A DNA stretch of 64,000 bases from Acidobacteriota bacterium (GCA_014584695.1 JACTMI010000014.1:147299-211298), one strand, 5' to 3'. Positions 37,302 to 46,945 are shown, numbered from the stretch's first letter. Notes: a model not told the origin generated them from the sequence alone. Numbers and translations: made by a program.

Positions 37302-37963
37302 GCGCCCCGGCGCGCCCTGTCGTCCGGCTCAAGATCCACGAGATCTACCGCTCGATCCAAGGCGAGTCGAGCCACGCCGGGCGCCCCTGCTCGTTCGTCC
37401 GCTTGACTGGCTGCCAGATGCGCTGTGTCTGGTGCGACAGCGAGCACGCCTTCTACGAGGGGAGCTGGCGCTCGCTCGACGAGATCGTGGCGGCGGTCAC
37501 GGCCCTCGGCTGTCCGCTGGTCGAGGTCACCGGCGGCGAGCCGCTGCTCCAGCCCGCGGTCCATCCGTTGATGAGCCGGCTCTGCGACCAGGGCTACGAG
37601 GTGCTGCTCGAGACCGGCGGCGGGCTCGACATCTCGCGGGTCGACCCGCGCGTTGGTCGGATCCTCGACGTCAAGTGTCCGGGCTCGGGCGAGGCGGCCC
37701 ACAACCGCTGGGAGAACCTGGACCAGCTCCGCGCCGGCGACGAGGTGAAGTTCGTCCTCGCCTCGCGCGGCGACTACGAGTGGGCCCGCGCGGTCGTCGC
37801 CGAGCGGCGGCTCGCCGCCCGCTGCCCGGTTCACTTCGCGCCGGTCTGGGGCGCCCTCGACCCCGCCGAGCTCGCCTTCTGGATCCTCGAGGACGGCCTC
37901 GCCGTCCGCCTCGGACTCCAGCTCCACAAGCTCCTCTGGGGCCCCGAGCGCCGCGGCGTCTGA
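37298..37963 (+). CDS. queE: 7-carboxy-7-deazaguanine synthase (radical SAM)
   Basis: A 221-residue radical SAM enzyme that ring-contracts 6-carboxytetrahydropterin to 7-carboxy-7-deazaguanine. The cluster motif is CQMRCVWC (C-x3-C-x2-C) after RLTGC, preceded by the QueE signature IYRSIQGESSHAGRPC. EVTGGEPLLQ binds SAM and DVKCPGSGE is a conserved later block. The GTG start overlaps the queD stop codon by 4 bases; a start 18 bases upstream is possible but would overlap more. Confidence 0.94.
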   Translation: MSAPARPVVRLKIHEIYRSIQGESSHAGRPCSFVRLTGCQMRCVWCDSEHAFYEGSWRSLDEIVAAVTALGCPLVEVTGGEPLLQPAVHPLMSRLCDQGYEVLLETGGGLDISRVDPRVGRILDVKCPGSGEAAHNRWENLDQLRAGDEVKFVLASRGDYEWARAVVAERRLAARCPVHFAPVWGALDPAELAFWILEDGLAVRLGLQLHKLLWGPERRGV

Positions 37964-37979
37964 GCCGGGCGCGCCCTCC

Positions 37980-39986
37980 TCAGGGCTGGCTCCAGGCCCC
38001 CGTGTTGCCGCTCTCGAAGCCGTCGACGAAGATCTGACCGACGGGATCGTTGTCGTTGATGCGAACCGTGAAGCTGCCCGGCGTGCCGATCGCTGTCCCG
38101 GTGCTGGCGTTCGACAGTGGGATGAGAATGGTCTCGGCGGGCGCGGGCTCGTGGAGCGTGTCGTCGAGGATGGTCACCAGGAAGCTCCGGTTCGACAGAT
38201 CCCCCGCCGGCCAGTTCAAGGTTCCGAAGGGCAGCAGGAAGTCGAGGCCCTCCGTGGCGGTGCCGCCGGCGTTGTCGTAGCCGACCGTGGCGACCAGGCG
38301 CGCGCCCCCGGTGCGTTGGACCGTGACCGTCACGGTACCGGTCGACTCCGGGACGGTGACCTGCGAAGTGGTGTAGCGAAGGGTGCCGAACGTGCCGGTG
38401 GCTGGGTCGAGACCATAGAGCAAGGTGACCTGCCCTTCGTCGGTCTGTCCCACCAGCACGTCCTCGCCGGAGACGCCGATCGCCAGGTCGCCGAACCCGC
38501 TGCCGTCGAAGTCTCCGATCGCGAGCGCGGAACCGAAGAAGTCCCCTGTCTCGGAGATATCGGGTACCGAGGGAGGGGCGTCCTGATGGAAGCGCTGACT
38601 GCCAGAGCCGGACAGGCCGATCGAAGCTGCGCCGTACAACACGTGGACGAGTCCCGCGTTCGAAGCGCCGCCGATGTCCTCGTCGGGTACGCCGATCGCG
38701 AGATCGTCGTAGCCGTCGCCGTCGATGTCACCGGCGGCGAGCCGGCTGCCGAAGTGGTCATTGGCCTCGCAGCTGTCCAGGATGCCAGTGACGTCCTGAT
38801 GGAAGAGCTGATTCAGCGCGAAATTGAGCCCCGAGTTGCCGCCGTAGAGGACGGCCACCGCGCCGGCTTCGTCGATGCCGTTGACCCGTTCGCCGGCGAT
38901 GCCGATGGCGAGGTCGCTGCGTCCGTCGGCGTTGAAGTCCCCGGCGGCGAGCGCGCCTCCGAAGCGGTCGCCCGGTTCGACGGCGCCCAGGATGCCGAAA
39001 GAATCCTGGTGCCAGAAGTCGTCGTTGTCGAGCCGGAAATCGCCGTAGTTGCCGAGCGCCGGATCGAAGTAGAGCACGTGCACCGCGCCGCCGTCCGCGC
39101 CGCCGGCGAGATTCTCGAACGGCACGCCCACGGCGAGATCGTCCTCGCCATCGCCATTGAAATCGCCGGTGACGAGGCTGTAGGCGAAGCCGTCGTTGAT
39201 TTCCGCCGAGTCGGCGATGTCGCCGTTGCCGAGAATGAAGGTGTTCTGGTGGTAGGGGAAGCAGGAGATGTTGACCAGGACGACGCATCCGGGCAGGCCG
39301 GTCGAGTACAGGTCGAAGGCGCCGGCGCCCGGAACGACCAGGTCGACCGTTCGTCCGGGGGCCCCGACCGCGAGATAGTGCTTCGTGCTGGTGTGCCCGC
39401 CGGCGAGCGAGAAGCCGTAGCGGTCGTTGGCTTGCGGACAGGGATTCTCGCGGCTGGCGCTGAGGCTGCCACTCAGTGGCAGGCCATTGCGGCCGTAGAG
39501 GATGTGGATCATCCCGGCATCGGCGTGCCCATCGAGATCCTCGAAGGGGACGCCGATCACGAGGTCGTCGATGCCGTCGCAGTTGCGATCGTAGACCGCC
39601 AGCGCGGCGCCGAAGCCGTCGCCCGCCTCCGCCGTGTTGAGGATGCCGGCGCTGTTCTGGTGGAAGATCTGGTCGTTGTCGAGACGGAGCCCGCCCGGGG
39701 AGCCATAGTAGACGTGAACGGCCCCGGCGCCGGATTGACCGCCGACCGATTGGCCGGGCACGCCGACTGCGAGGTCCGCGAAGCCGTCGTGGTTGAAGTC
39801 GCCGCGGACGACCGTGCTGCCGAAGCGGTCGCCGCTGCTCGACACGCCCGTCGCGCTGCCGGTCTCGTCGATGTACTGGGCGCCGAGGGTGGTCAACTGG
39901 GTCTCCCCCGGGGTCGCGAGACCGACGAGCAGGAGCGCGGCGCCGGCGCGTGGGCCGCGAAGCAACGGAAGGGCGATCGGGCGCAT
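37980..39986 (-). CDS. Secreted FG-GAP (integrin-alpha-like propeller) protein with Calx-beta and a DGFESG tail
   Basis: A 668-residue secreted protein. After a signal peptide it has about seven FG-GAP blades with Ca-binding loops such as DFNHDGFADLAVG, DRNCDGIDDLVIG, DFNGDGEDDLAVG, DFNADGRSDLAIG and DIDGDGYDDLAIG; the third blade lacks a normal loop. A Calx-beta-like module (about 550-645) follows, and the protein ends IFVDGFESGNTGAWSQP. It is probably a surface or extracellular binding protein. It is convergent with queE, only 16 bases apart. Confidence 0.88.
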   Translation of the reverse strand: MRPIALPLLRGPRAGAALLLVGLATPGETQLTTLGAQYIDETGSATGVSSSGDRFGSTVVRGDFNHDGFADLAVGVPGQSVGGQSGAGAVHVYYGSPGGLRLDNDQIFHQNSAGILNTAEAGDGFGAALAVYDRNCDGIDDLVIGVPFEDLDGHADAGMIHILYGRNGLPLSGSLSASRENPCPQANDRYGFSLAGGHTSTKHYLAVGAPGRTVDLVVPGAGAFDLYSTGLPGCVVLVNISCFPYHQNTFILGNGDIADSAEINDGFAYSLVTGDFNGDGEDDLAVGVPFENLAGGADGGAVHVLYFDPALGNYGDFRLDNDDFWHQDSFGILGAVEPGDRFGGALAAGDFNADGRSDLAIGIAGERVNGIDEAGAVAVLYGGNSGLNFALNQLFHQDVTGILDSCEANDHFGSRLAAGDIDGDGYDDLAIGVPDEDIGGASNAGLVHVLYGAASIGLSGSGSQRFHQDAPPSVPDISETGDFFGSALAIGDFDGSGFGDLAIGVSGEDVLVGQTDEGQVTLLYGLDPATGTFGTLRYTTSQVTVPESTGTVTVTVQRTGGARLVATVGYDNAGGTATEGLDFLLPFGTLNWPAGDLSNRSFLVTILDDTLHEPAPAETILIPLSNASTGTAIGTPGSFTVRINDNDPVGQIFVDGFESGNTGAWSQP

Positions 39987-40063
39987 GGCGGGACTCCCTG
40001 GGTCCCGGCGAAACCGGCGGATCGGGACCCGAAGGGAGTAGCGCGAGAACGGGCCGCGACGGC

Positions 40064-42676
40064 TCAGCCCGCTGCCGCAGGAGCGGCCGCGCAGGCTTGG
40101 TGGCGGCGGGTCGCTTCATCCGCGATCTGCCCGTCGGTGCCGACCGACAGCCCCTTCTCGACGAGAGCGGAGTAGATCTCGTGGGCGCGAGCGTACGCGG
40201 CGCAAGCGTCGCGCCGGCCCGCGGATGCCGACACCGCTTCGTTGCCGGGATTCTCCGCGCCGCTCTGGTGAGCGAAGCCGAAGACGAACCAACCGTAGGC
40301 CAGATTCGTCAGGATCCGCTGGGACTCCGGCTCGCGGACCGCCGCCTGCTCCAAGGGCTCGAGAGCGAGAACCGCCGTTCGGACGGCCTCGTCGGGCCGC
40401 CCGAGATCGACCAGGATCTGGGCGGCCTGAAGTCGGGCCACCGCCGCCTGCCGGACCAGCTCGAGGTCGTGCGGCTCCTGGCTGCCGAGCGCGTCGAGCA
40501 GCGCCGCCAGCTCGTCGTATCGGGCGAGGGCCTCGGGGTCACGTCGGGCCAGGCCGTACGTCGTGGCGAGCCGGTAGAGCGCGCGGGCCAGCAGCCTGGC
40601 CGCCTCGCGGTCTCCGGCGTCGCGCGCCGTCCCGGAGCGAGCCAGCTCGATCGCCCGCTCGGCCAGAGCGGTCGCGGCGTCGAGGGCATCCGAGCGGCCG
40701 CTGTTGGCGACGATCGTCGCGGCGTCGGTCAGCACGCGGATGAGCTGGTGCGCGAGATCGCGGTCCTGCGGCCGGCGCGCGAGCTCGGTCTCCAGCTCGA
40801 TGGCCGCCTCTTCGAGCACCGGGCCAGCTTCGTCGAAGCCACCTCCGGCGCCGACGAGATAGGCGATGCGCGCACGCGCGACGACCCGCTCGGCGGCCAG
40901 CTCCGAGCTCTTGCCGGCCGCTGGCGACTCGAGCTGCGCGAGCGCCAGTTCGGCGCGTTTCCGCGCCTCTGGGATCCGTCCGAGCGCGAGCTCGAGATCG
41001 GCCGCGCGCAACCCGGCATCGGCGCGCCTGCGCGCGGCCGACACTGGGTCGGCGCCCACCGTCGCCGCCAGCCGCTCGAGCAGGGCGAGCTCGTGCTCGG
41101 CCGAGGCGAGGGCGCCGGCGGTGTCGCCCCGTTGGGCCTCGAACGGCCGCCCTTGGAGGTTGCCGAGCCGCCGGTAGCCGTCGGCGAGCTCCGCCAGGAG
41201 CTCGGGCTCGCCGCCCGCTTGCGCCGCCAGCCGGTCGAGGTAGACGAGCCCCTTGTCGAGCAGCAGGGAGCGGACGGCGAGAGCGCCGGGCAAGGTGGCG
41301 ACCTCGTCGTGGACATCGTGGAGGAGAAACCTCGCGAGCTCCCGCACCTCCGCGAAGCGCTGGCGCGCCAGATCCCGCTCTTGACGCGCCAGCTCCGCCT
41401 GGCGGGCGCTGAAGAGCGCGGCGGCCGCGAGCGCCAGGAGAATCGCGGCGGCCGTGGCGACGCCGACGCGGTGGCGGGTGACGAAGCGCTGGGCGCGGTA
41501 GGCGGCAGAAGCGGGGCGAGCCGAGATCGGCCGCCCGTCGAGATGTCGGCGCAGGTCGTCGGCGAGCGCCTCGACGGTCGGGTAGCGCCGGCCGAGGTCG
41601 GCGGCGAGCGCGGTGGCGACGATCGTGTCGAGGTCCCCGCGCAGGCGCCGCCAGCCGAGCTGCGCGGCGCCTGCGCTCGAGGTGGCGCGGCGCACCACCT
41701 GGCTGGGCGGCATCAGGGACTCCGTCTCGATCCGCTCCGCACGCGCCGCGTTGCTCGTCTCCGCCTCGTCGTAGGGCAGCCGACCGGTCAGCAGGAGGTA
41801 GAGGACGACCCCCAGCGACCAGACATCGGTGGCGGTCGACAGCGGCTCCCCCCGCAGCTGCTCGGGGCTCGCGTAAGCGGGGGTGAGCGGCCGCAAGCCG
41901 AGGCGGGTGAGGGTCGCCTGCCGCTCGGCGCCGGTCTCTGGATCGAGCACCTTGGCGATGCCGAAATCGAGGAGCTTCGGCCGCCCCGAGGGCTCGACCA
42001 GGATGTTCGAGGGCTTGAGGTCCCGGTGCAGAACCAGCCGCTGGTGCGCGAACGCGACGGCTTCGCAGACCGCGAGGAAGAGCCGGAGCAGCGGCTCGAT
42101 CGCCAGAGCACGCGTCGCGCAGTAGGCGTCGATCGGCTCGCCCTCGACCAGCTCGAGAACCAGGTAGGGGAGCCCGCCCGGCGTCGAGCCTGCGTCGAGC
42201 AGGCGAGCGATGCCCGGGTGGTCGAGACCGGCCAGGATCCTGCGTTCGGCCTCGAAGCGGACGAAGAGCGCCGGCAGATCGACGGCGCCGCGCACCAGCT
42301 TGAGCGCAACTTCGCGCTCGAAAGCGCCGTCGGCACGTCGCGCCCGGTAGACCGTTCCCATGCCACCGCGGCCGAGGAGGCCATCGATCCGCCAGGGCCC
42401 CAGTGCCGTGTCCGGCACGAGGTCGACGTCGGCGGCGTCGGTGCCGTCGGCTACGCCGGTCCAGCCGGAGCGTGCCGCGGCGGCCCAGGCCGGCCGGTCG
42501 AACAGCCCGGGAGCTGCGGCCTCCGCGGCGAGCAAGGCGCGCGCCTCGGCGGCCAGCGTCGGGTCGGAGCAGGTGGCCAAATGCGCTTCGCGCTCCGCGA
42601 ACGGCAGCTCGGCGACCTCGGCGAGCAGCCGCTTCAACGCCGCCCACCGGGCCGCGGAGGAGTCATCCGGAGTCAT
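40064..42676 (-). CDS. Membrane Ser/Thr protein kinase with an extracytoplasmic TPR-like domain
   Basis: An 870-residue Hanks-type kinase. An N-terminal helical segment (about 1-85) precedes the kinase domain (about 95-385) with GRGGMGTVYRA, Lys in REVALKLV, HRDLKPSN and DFGIAK. One membrane helix (GVATAAAILLALAAAALFSA) follows near residue 410, then about 450 residues of helical repeats resembling TPRs outside the membrane. It is divergent from an ECF sigma gene, 80 bases away, an arrangement common in this phylum and suggestive of kinase-controlled sigma activity. Confidence 0.92.
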   Translation of the reverse strand: MTPDDSSAARWAALKRLLAEVAELPFAEREAHLATCSDPTLAAEARALLAAEAAAPGLFDRPAWAAAARSGWTGVADGTDAADVDLVPDTALGPWRIDGLLGRGGMGTVYRARRADGAFEREVALKLVRGAVDLPALFVRFEAERRILAGLDHPGIARLLDAGSTPGGLPYLVLELVEGEPIDAYCATRALAIEPLLRLFLAVCEAVAFAHQRLVLHRDLKPSNILVEPSGRPKLLDFGIAKVLDPETGAERQATLTRLGLRPLTPAYASPEQLRGEPLSTATDVWSLGVVLYLLLTGRLPYDEAETSNAARAERIETESLMPPSQVVRRATSSAGAAQLGWRRLRGDLDTIVATALAADLGRRYPTVEALADDLRRHLDGRPISARPASAAYRAQRFVTRHRVGVATAAAILLALAAAALFSARQAELARQERDLARQRFAEVRELARFLLHDVHDEVATLPGALAVRSLLLDKGLVYLDRLAAQAGGEPELLAELADGYRRLGNLQGRPFEAQRGDTAGALASAEHELALLERLAATVGADPVSAARRRADAGLRAADLELALGRIPEARKRAELALAQLESPAAGKSSELAAERVVARARIAYLVGAGGGFDEAGPVLEEAAIELETELARRPQDRDLAHQLIRVLTDAATIVANSGRSDALDAATALAERAIELARSGTARDAGDREAARLLARALYRLATTYGLARRDPEALARYDELAALLDALGSQEPHDLELVRQAAVARLQAAQILVDLGRPDEAVRTAVLALEPLEQAAVREPESQRILTNLAYGWFVFGFAHQSGAENPGNEAVSASAGRRDACAAYARAHEIYSALVEKGLSVGTDGQIADEATRRHQACAAAPAAAG

Positions 42677-42715
42677 CGGAACGCCGAGTGTAGCCGAGCC
42701 GGTGAGGCGCTGGAA

Positions 42716-42744
42716 TTGACCGCTGCCACCCCTTCCCCTATCGT
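42716..42744 (+). promoter_or_regulatory. Sigma-70-like promoter of the ECF sigma gene
   Basis: TTGACC and TATCGT are separated by exactly 17 bases. The start codon lies 12 bases after the -10, so transcription would begin almost at the ATG and the mRNA would have nearly no leader; no Shine-Dalgarno sequence is seen. Confidence 0.6.
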
Positions 42745-42756
42745 GCCCACGCCACC

Positions 42757-43377
42757 ATGAAACGCGCGGACTCCAAGGGCTCGGACGCCCGCGACGTCAC
42801 CGGCGCTGTCACCGGCCGTGGCGAAGTCACCGCGCTCCTGGCGGCCTGGAGCGGGGGCGATCCGTCGGCGCTCGAGCGATTGATGCCGCTGGTGTACTCG
42901 GAGCTGCGCCGGATCGCGCGCCGGGTCGTCGCCGTCGAGCGCCGCGACCACACGCTGGAACCCACCGCCGTCGTCCACGAGGCCTTCCTCCGCCTCTGTG
43001 GCGGCGCGCCGCTGTCGCTCGCCGATCGCCACCACTTCTTCGCCGTCGCGGCGCGCTGCATGCGCCGGCTGCTCGTCGACCACACCCGGCGCCGCAAGAG
43101 CGGCAAGCGCGCCGGTGACCTGCAGCGAGTGACGCTGCTCGACGCCGATCGCGCCGTCGAGCCCGCGAGCGTCGACGTCATGGCCCTCGACCGCGCGCTC
43201 GAGAAGCTGGCTCGGATCGACCCCGACCTGGAGCGCTTGGTCGATCTGCGCTTCTTCGGCGGCCTCGAGCTCACCGAGGTCGCCGAGATCACCGGTGTGT
43301 CGCTCGCGACGGTCAAGCGCGAGCTGCGCGCGGCCCGCGCCTATCTCGCGCGCGAGCTCGGCGCCGGACCCGCCTGA
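42757..43377 (+). CDS. ECF-like RNA polymerase sigma factor (acidobacterial/planctomycete type)
   Basis: A 206-residue sigma factor of the ECF-like group common in Acidobacteria and Planctomycetes: GEVTALLAAWSGGDPSALERLMPLVYSELRRIA in pieces, LEPTAVVHEAFLRL, HHFFAVAARCMRRLLVDHTRR, then region 4 LRFFGGLELTEVAEITGVS with TVKRELRAARAYL. No zinc-finger anti-sigma gene is adjacent; a transmembrane kinase is divergently encoded. Its targets may include the downstream secreted propeller genes, which is inference. Confidence 0.92.
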   Translation: MKRADSKGSDARDVTGAVTGRGEVTALLAAWSGGDPSALERLMPLVYSELRRIARRVVAVERRDHTLEPTAVVHEAFLRLCGGAPLSLADRHHFFAVAARCMRRLLVDHTRRRKSGKRAGDLQRVTLLDADRAVEPASVDVMALDRALEKLARIDPDLERLVDLRFFGGLELTEVAEITGVSLATVKRELRAARAYLARELGAGPA

Positions 43378-43524
43378 GCGGACCGCCCGCGAGCGACTGC
43401 GGGGCCGACTCCCTCCCGGACGGTGTCCCGAGTCGGTCGCGCCTTCCGTCTCCTCTCTCGAACCCCGGAAGCGCCGGGCTCGCCGTGCGTCGCCAGGCAA
43501 TCCGGAACTCGAGGAGCAAGCCCC

Positions 43525-45162
43525 ATGGACCGAGTCCGTCCCGTCGACCTCGTGCAGCTGCTCACCCTGGCCCTCGCGGTCACTCTCGGCGCCGGCTCGC
43601 CCGCCGCCGCGGGCTCGCTGCGTCTGAGCGACGAGGCCATTCCCCTCAGCGAGGCGAGGCGCCCGCAAGCGAGCCCCGACGGCCGGTGGGTGGTGTATAC
43701 CCACGCCACGGTGGAGCTCACCACGCGGGAGCTCTGGAGCGTGCCCGCCGTCGGAGGCGACCCGATCCATCTCTCCGGCGTGCTGGCCGTGGGCGACGAA
43801 GTGGCCAACTTCGCGATCAGTCCCGACAGCACGCGGGTGGTCTTCACCCGGGTGCTGCGCAATCCGATTCGGACCCGCCTCTACTCCGTGCCGATCGGTG
43901 GCGGTATCGCCGTGGCGCTCCATCCGACGCTGCCGCCCGAGCGCAACACGGGCCACTACGAGATCACCCCGGACTCGAGCCGGGTGGTCTTCGTGGCCGA
44001 TCTCGAGGTCGCTGGGGTCTTCCACCTCTGGGGCGTGCCGATCGACGGCGGGACTGCCGTGCCGCTCCACACCGGCAACCCACACGCCAGCGGCGACGTC
44101 TCCTCGGTCGATTGGCGGATCACCGCCGATGGCAGCCGGGTGGTCTACCGCGCCAACTACCTAGACCCGGCGAAGATCGAGCTCTGGAGCAACCTGCTCG
44201 ACGGCAGCGACCCGGTGCGCATCAACGGCAATCTGGTGACCGGCGGCAACGTCTGGAGCTTCGAGCTCGCTCCCAACGGCACCCAGCTCGTCTACCGCGC
44301 CGACCAGGCGATCGACGAAGTCTACGAGCTCTACCGCGCCTCGATCGCGAGCGGCGGCACGGCGGTGCGGCTCAATCCCGCGCTGCCCGCCGGCCGGAGC
44401 GTTCGCGCCGACTTCGCGATCAGCTCCGACGGCGCGCGGGTGGTCTATCGGTCCAACCAGGCGTTCGCCCCGTTCGAAGAGCTCTGGAGCGTCCCGCTCG
44501 CCGGCGGCGCGAGCACCAAGCTCAACCCCACGCCGGTTCAGGGCGGTGACGTGCACGAGTTCGGGCTCCTCGCCGACGGCTCGACCGTGGTCTATCTGGC
44601 CGACCAGGTGACCAACGGCATCGACGAGCTCTTCTCGGTGCCGATCGCGGGCGGCACCGTGCACCAGCTCTTCCCTCCGATCGGCGGTCCCAGCTTCTAC
44701 ATCGACCGCTTCTGGATGGCGCCGGCCGGCGATCGGCTCGTCTACCGGGTGGTGTGGGGGAGCGAGGGGCGGCGTCTCTACGGCGTCAACGCCAAGGTGG
44801 GCATGGCGAGCCACTACGGGTTCTGGCCCTGGGGCGGTGGCCCCCAACCCGACGCCTCGGACGTCGCCTTCTCCCCCGACGCCACCCGCGTCTTCTTCCA
44901 GGGGGAGCGGCAGGACGTCGGCGGCGGAAACACGATGATCTACGGCATGCCCTTCCTCGGCCCCGGCTTCGAGCCGATCCTGATCAGCGGCCCGATGGTC
45001 GAGGGTGGATTGGTCTGGAGTGGGCCGGTGCCCCACCCGGACGGAGGCCAGGTGCTCTACACCGCCAACCAGGAGGCGCTCGACCGGATCCACCTCTACA
45101 TCGGCGACCTCTGCCTCCTCTGCGACGGCTTCGAGGCGGGCGACTTCCGGCGCTGGCAGTAG
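43525..45162 (+). CDS. Secreted PD40/TolB-like propeller protein with CLLCDGFEAGD tail (copy 1)
   Basis: A 545-residue protein with a signal peptide ending near AAAG. Nearly the whole mature chain is PD40 blades with repeated motifs of the kind SPDSTRVVF, LWSVPxxGG and VVYxADQ. It ends IGDLCLLCDGFEAGDFRRWQ, a tail shared with the next gene. GAGGAG precedes the ATG; a longer in-frame form without such a site was rejected. A scaffold or binding role outside the cytoplasm is inferred; no enzyme domain is seen. Confidence 0.85.
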   Translation: MDRVRPVDLVQLLTLALAVTLGAGSPAAAGSLRLSDEAIPLSEARRPQASPDGRWVVYTHATVELTTRELWSVPAVGGDPIHLSGVLAVGDEVANFAISPDSTRVVFTRVLRNPIRTRLYSVPIGGGIAVALHPTLPPERNTGHYEITPDSSRVVFVADLEVAGVFHLWGVPIDGGTAVPLHTGNPHASGDVSSVDWRITADGSRVVYRANYLDPAKIELWSNLLDGSDPVRINGNLVTGGNVWSFELAPNGTQLVYRADQAIDEVYELYRASIASGGTAVRLNPALPAGRSVRADFAISSDGARVVYRSNQAFAPFEELWSVPLAGGASTKLNPTPVQGGDVHEFGLLADGSTVVYLADQVTNGIDELFSVPIAGGTVHQLFPPIGGPSFYIDRFWMAPAGDRLVYRVVWGSEGRRLYGVNAKVGMASHYGFWPWGGGPQPDASDVAFSPDATRVFFQGERQDVGGGNTMIYGMPFLGPGFEPILISGPMVEGGLVWSGPVPHPDGGQVLYTANQEALDRIHLYIGDLCLLCDGFEAGDFRRWQ

Positions 45163-45167
45163 CGAGA

Positions 45168-45196
45168 GGCCGGCCGAGCGTGGGCGCTCGCCGGCC
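45168..45196 (+). terminator. Long GC hairpin after propeller copy 1
   Basis: GGCCGGCCGAGCG and CGCTCGCCGGCC pair over 12 positions with one bulged base around TGGG, beginning 6 bases after the stop codon. No T tract follows. Confidence 0.4.
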
Positions 45197-45307
45197 GGAG
45201 CCCGGCAGGACACCGGCGAGGCGGATCCCGGGGATGTCCCGCCGGCGCGGTCTCCTCCGTTTGGAGGGACGAACCCACACCGATCATCGCCCGACGGGAG
45301 GATCTCG

Positions 45308-46945
45308 ATGCTCGACTCGCGCTTCGCCCCAGCCCTGGGCGCCCTGCTGGTGGTCCAGGCCGCCGCCTGCCTCGGCGCCGCGCCCGCCAGCTCGGCCGCT
45401 CTGCGCCTGGGCGCCGGCCAGGTTTCGGGTACCACCGTCTCGGCTCTGGAGGTGAGCCCGGACGGCCGATACGCGGTGTACGCGCAGACCGTCCTGCCCG
45501 GGCTCGGGCGCGAGCTCTGGAGCGTTCCGGTGACCGGCGGGCCCGACCCGGAGCTGCTGAGCCCGGTGGTCGGGCCCAACGACGCGGTAACACGCCTCGC
45601 GGTCAGCCCCGACAGCCAGCGGGTGGTCTATCGCGTGGAGCACCAGAACCCGGAGCGGGGGGAGCTCTACACGGCTCCGATCGACGGCGTCGGCCTCCTG
45701 GTCAAGCTCAACCCATCCTTGCCGGTGGGCGGCACGGTCGGCAATTTCGCGATCAGCCCCGACAGCCAGCGGGTGGTCTATCGCGCTCTCCAGGAGGCCG
45801 GCGGGATGCCGCACCTCTGGAGCGTGCCGATCTTGGGGGGTCCGACGGCCCGGCTGGCGCCCGTGAGCATCCCGGCCGGCAGCGCGGTCTCTGACGGCGG
45901 CTGGCAGATCAGCCCGGACGGGAGCCGGGTGGTTTTCATCGCCGACTACCTGGTTCTCGGGCGGTTCGAGCTCTGGAGCGCACCGGTCGACGGCAGCAGC
46001 CAGCCGGTTCGCATCAGCGGGACGCTCGTCAGCGGTGGCGACGTCGCGAGCTTCCGCATCCGCCCCAGCGGCACTCACGTGCTCTACCGCGCGGACCAGG
46101 ACATCGACAATGTCTACGAGCTGTTTCGCGTGCCGATCGCAGGCGGCACGGTCGCCAAGCTGAACCCTTCGCTCCCGGCCGGGCGATCGGTGACCTCGTA
46201 TGCGCTCAGTCCGAGCGGCAGCCGGGTGGTCTACATCGCCGATCAGGTGAGCAACGACGTCTTCGAGCTCTTCCACGTGACCTTCCTCGGCAGCGCCTCG
46301 ACCAAGCTCAACCCGACCCCGGTGACTGGGGGCGACGTCGAAAGCCTCGAGATCACCGGCGACAGCGGCTTCGTCGTCTACCGAGGGGATCTCGTCGTCG
46401 ACGGCCGCACCGAGCTCTTCTCCGTACCGATCACGGGCGGCACAGCGCTGCGTCTCCACGCGCCGCTCCAGGCCTCCCAGTCGGTGGGCTTCGGCGTCCT
46501 CGCGCCCGCGGGTCACGCGCTCGTCTACCAGCTGGACCTGGGTGCGGGCGCGACACCTCGCTATCGCTTCCACCGGGCCGACGTCCGAACCGGCCTGCCG
46601 AGCGTGGAGGCGCTGTGGCCGGGAGGGCGGGATCACTCGCTCGCCCAGCTCGCCATCTCGCGAGACGGGCACTGGGTCTTCTACCGCACGGATGAGCCGC
46701 AGGGCTTTCGACTTTATGCATCACCTCTGGTCGGCGACGTCCGTCCGCCCCATCTCGTCAGCGCGCCGACGCTCGCCGACGGGTACGTCGGGCAGTATCT
46801 CGCGGTCCATCCCGACGACCGCCAGGTCCTCTTCGTCGGAGATCTGGACGGCTCGGGTCCGCGCGACGTCCACATCGGCGACCTGTGCCTGCTCTGCGAC
46901 GGCTTCGAGTCGGGTGACTTCCGGCGCTGGCCGGTGGCGCCGTAG
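45308..46945 (+). CDS. Secreted PD40/TolB-like propeller protein with CLLCDGFESGD tail (copy 2)
   Basis: Exactly the same length (545 residues) as the preceding gene product and the same plan: signal peptide, PD40 blades (SPDSQRVVYR, LWSVPI, SPSGSRVVYIADQ) and the ending IGDLCLLCDGFESGDFRRWPVAP. The two are tandem paralogues. It has its own leader of 145 bases, so it may be separately expressed. Function unknown beyond a secreted propeller. Confidence 0.85.
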   Translation: MLDSRFAPALGALLVVQAAACLGAAPASSAALRLGAGQVSGTTVSALEVSPDGRYAVYAQTVLPGLGRELWSVPVTGGPDPELLSPVVGPNDAVTRLAVSPDSQRVVYRVEHQNPERGELYTAPIDGVGLLVKLNPSLPVGGTVGNFAISPDSQRVVYRALQEAGGMPHLWSVPILGGPTARLAPVSIPAGSAVSDGGWQISPDGSRVVFIADYLVLGRFELWSAPVDGSSQPVRISGTLVSGGDVASFRIRPSGTHVLYRADQDIDNVYELFRVPIAGGTVAKLNPSLPAGRSVTSYALSPSGSRVVYIADQVSNDVFELFHVTFLGSASTKLNPTPVTGGDVESLEITGDSGFVVYRGDLVVDGRTELFSVPITGGTALRLHAPLQASQSVGFGVLAPAGHALVYQLDLGAGATPRYRFHRADVRTGLPSVEALWPGGRDHSLAQLAISRDGHWVFYRTDEPQGFRLYASPLVGDVRPPHLVSAPTLADGYVGQYLAVHPDDRQVLFVGDLDGSGPRDVHIGDLCLLCDGFESGDFRRWPVAP

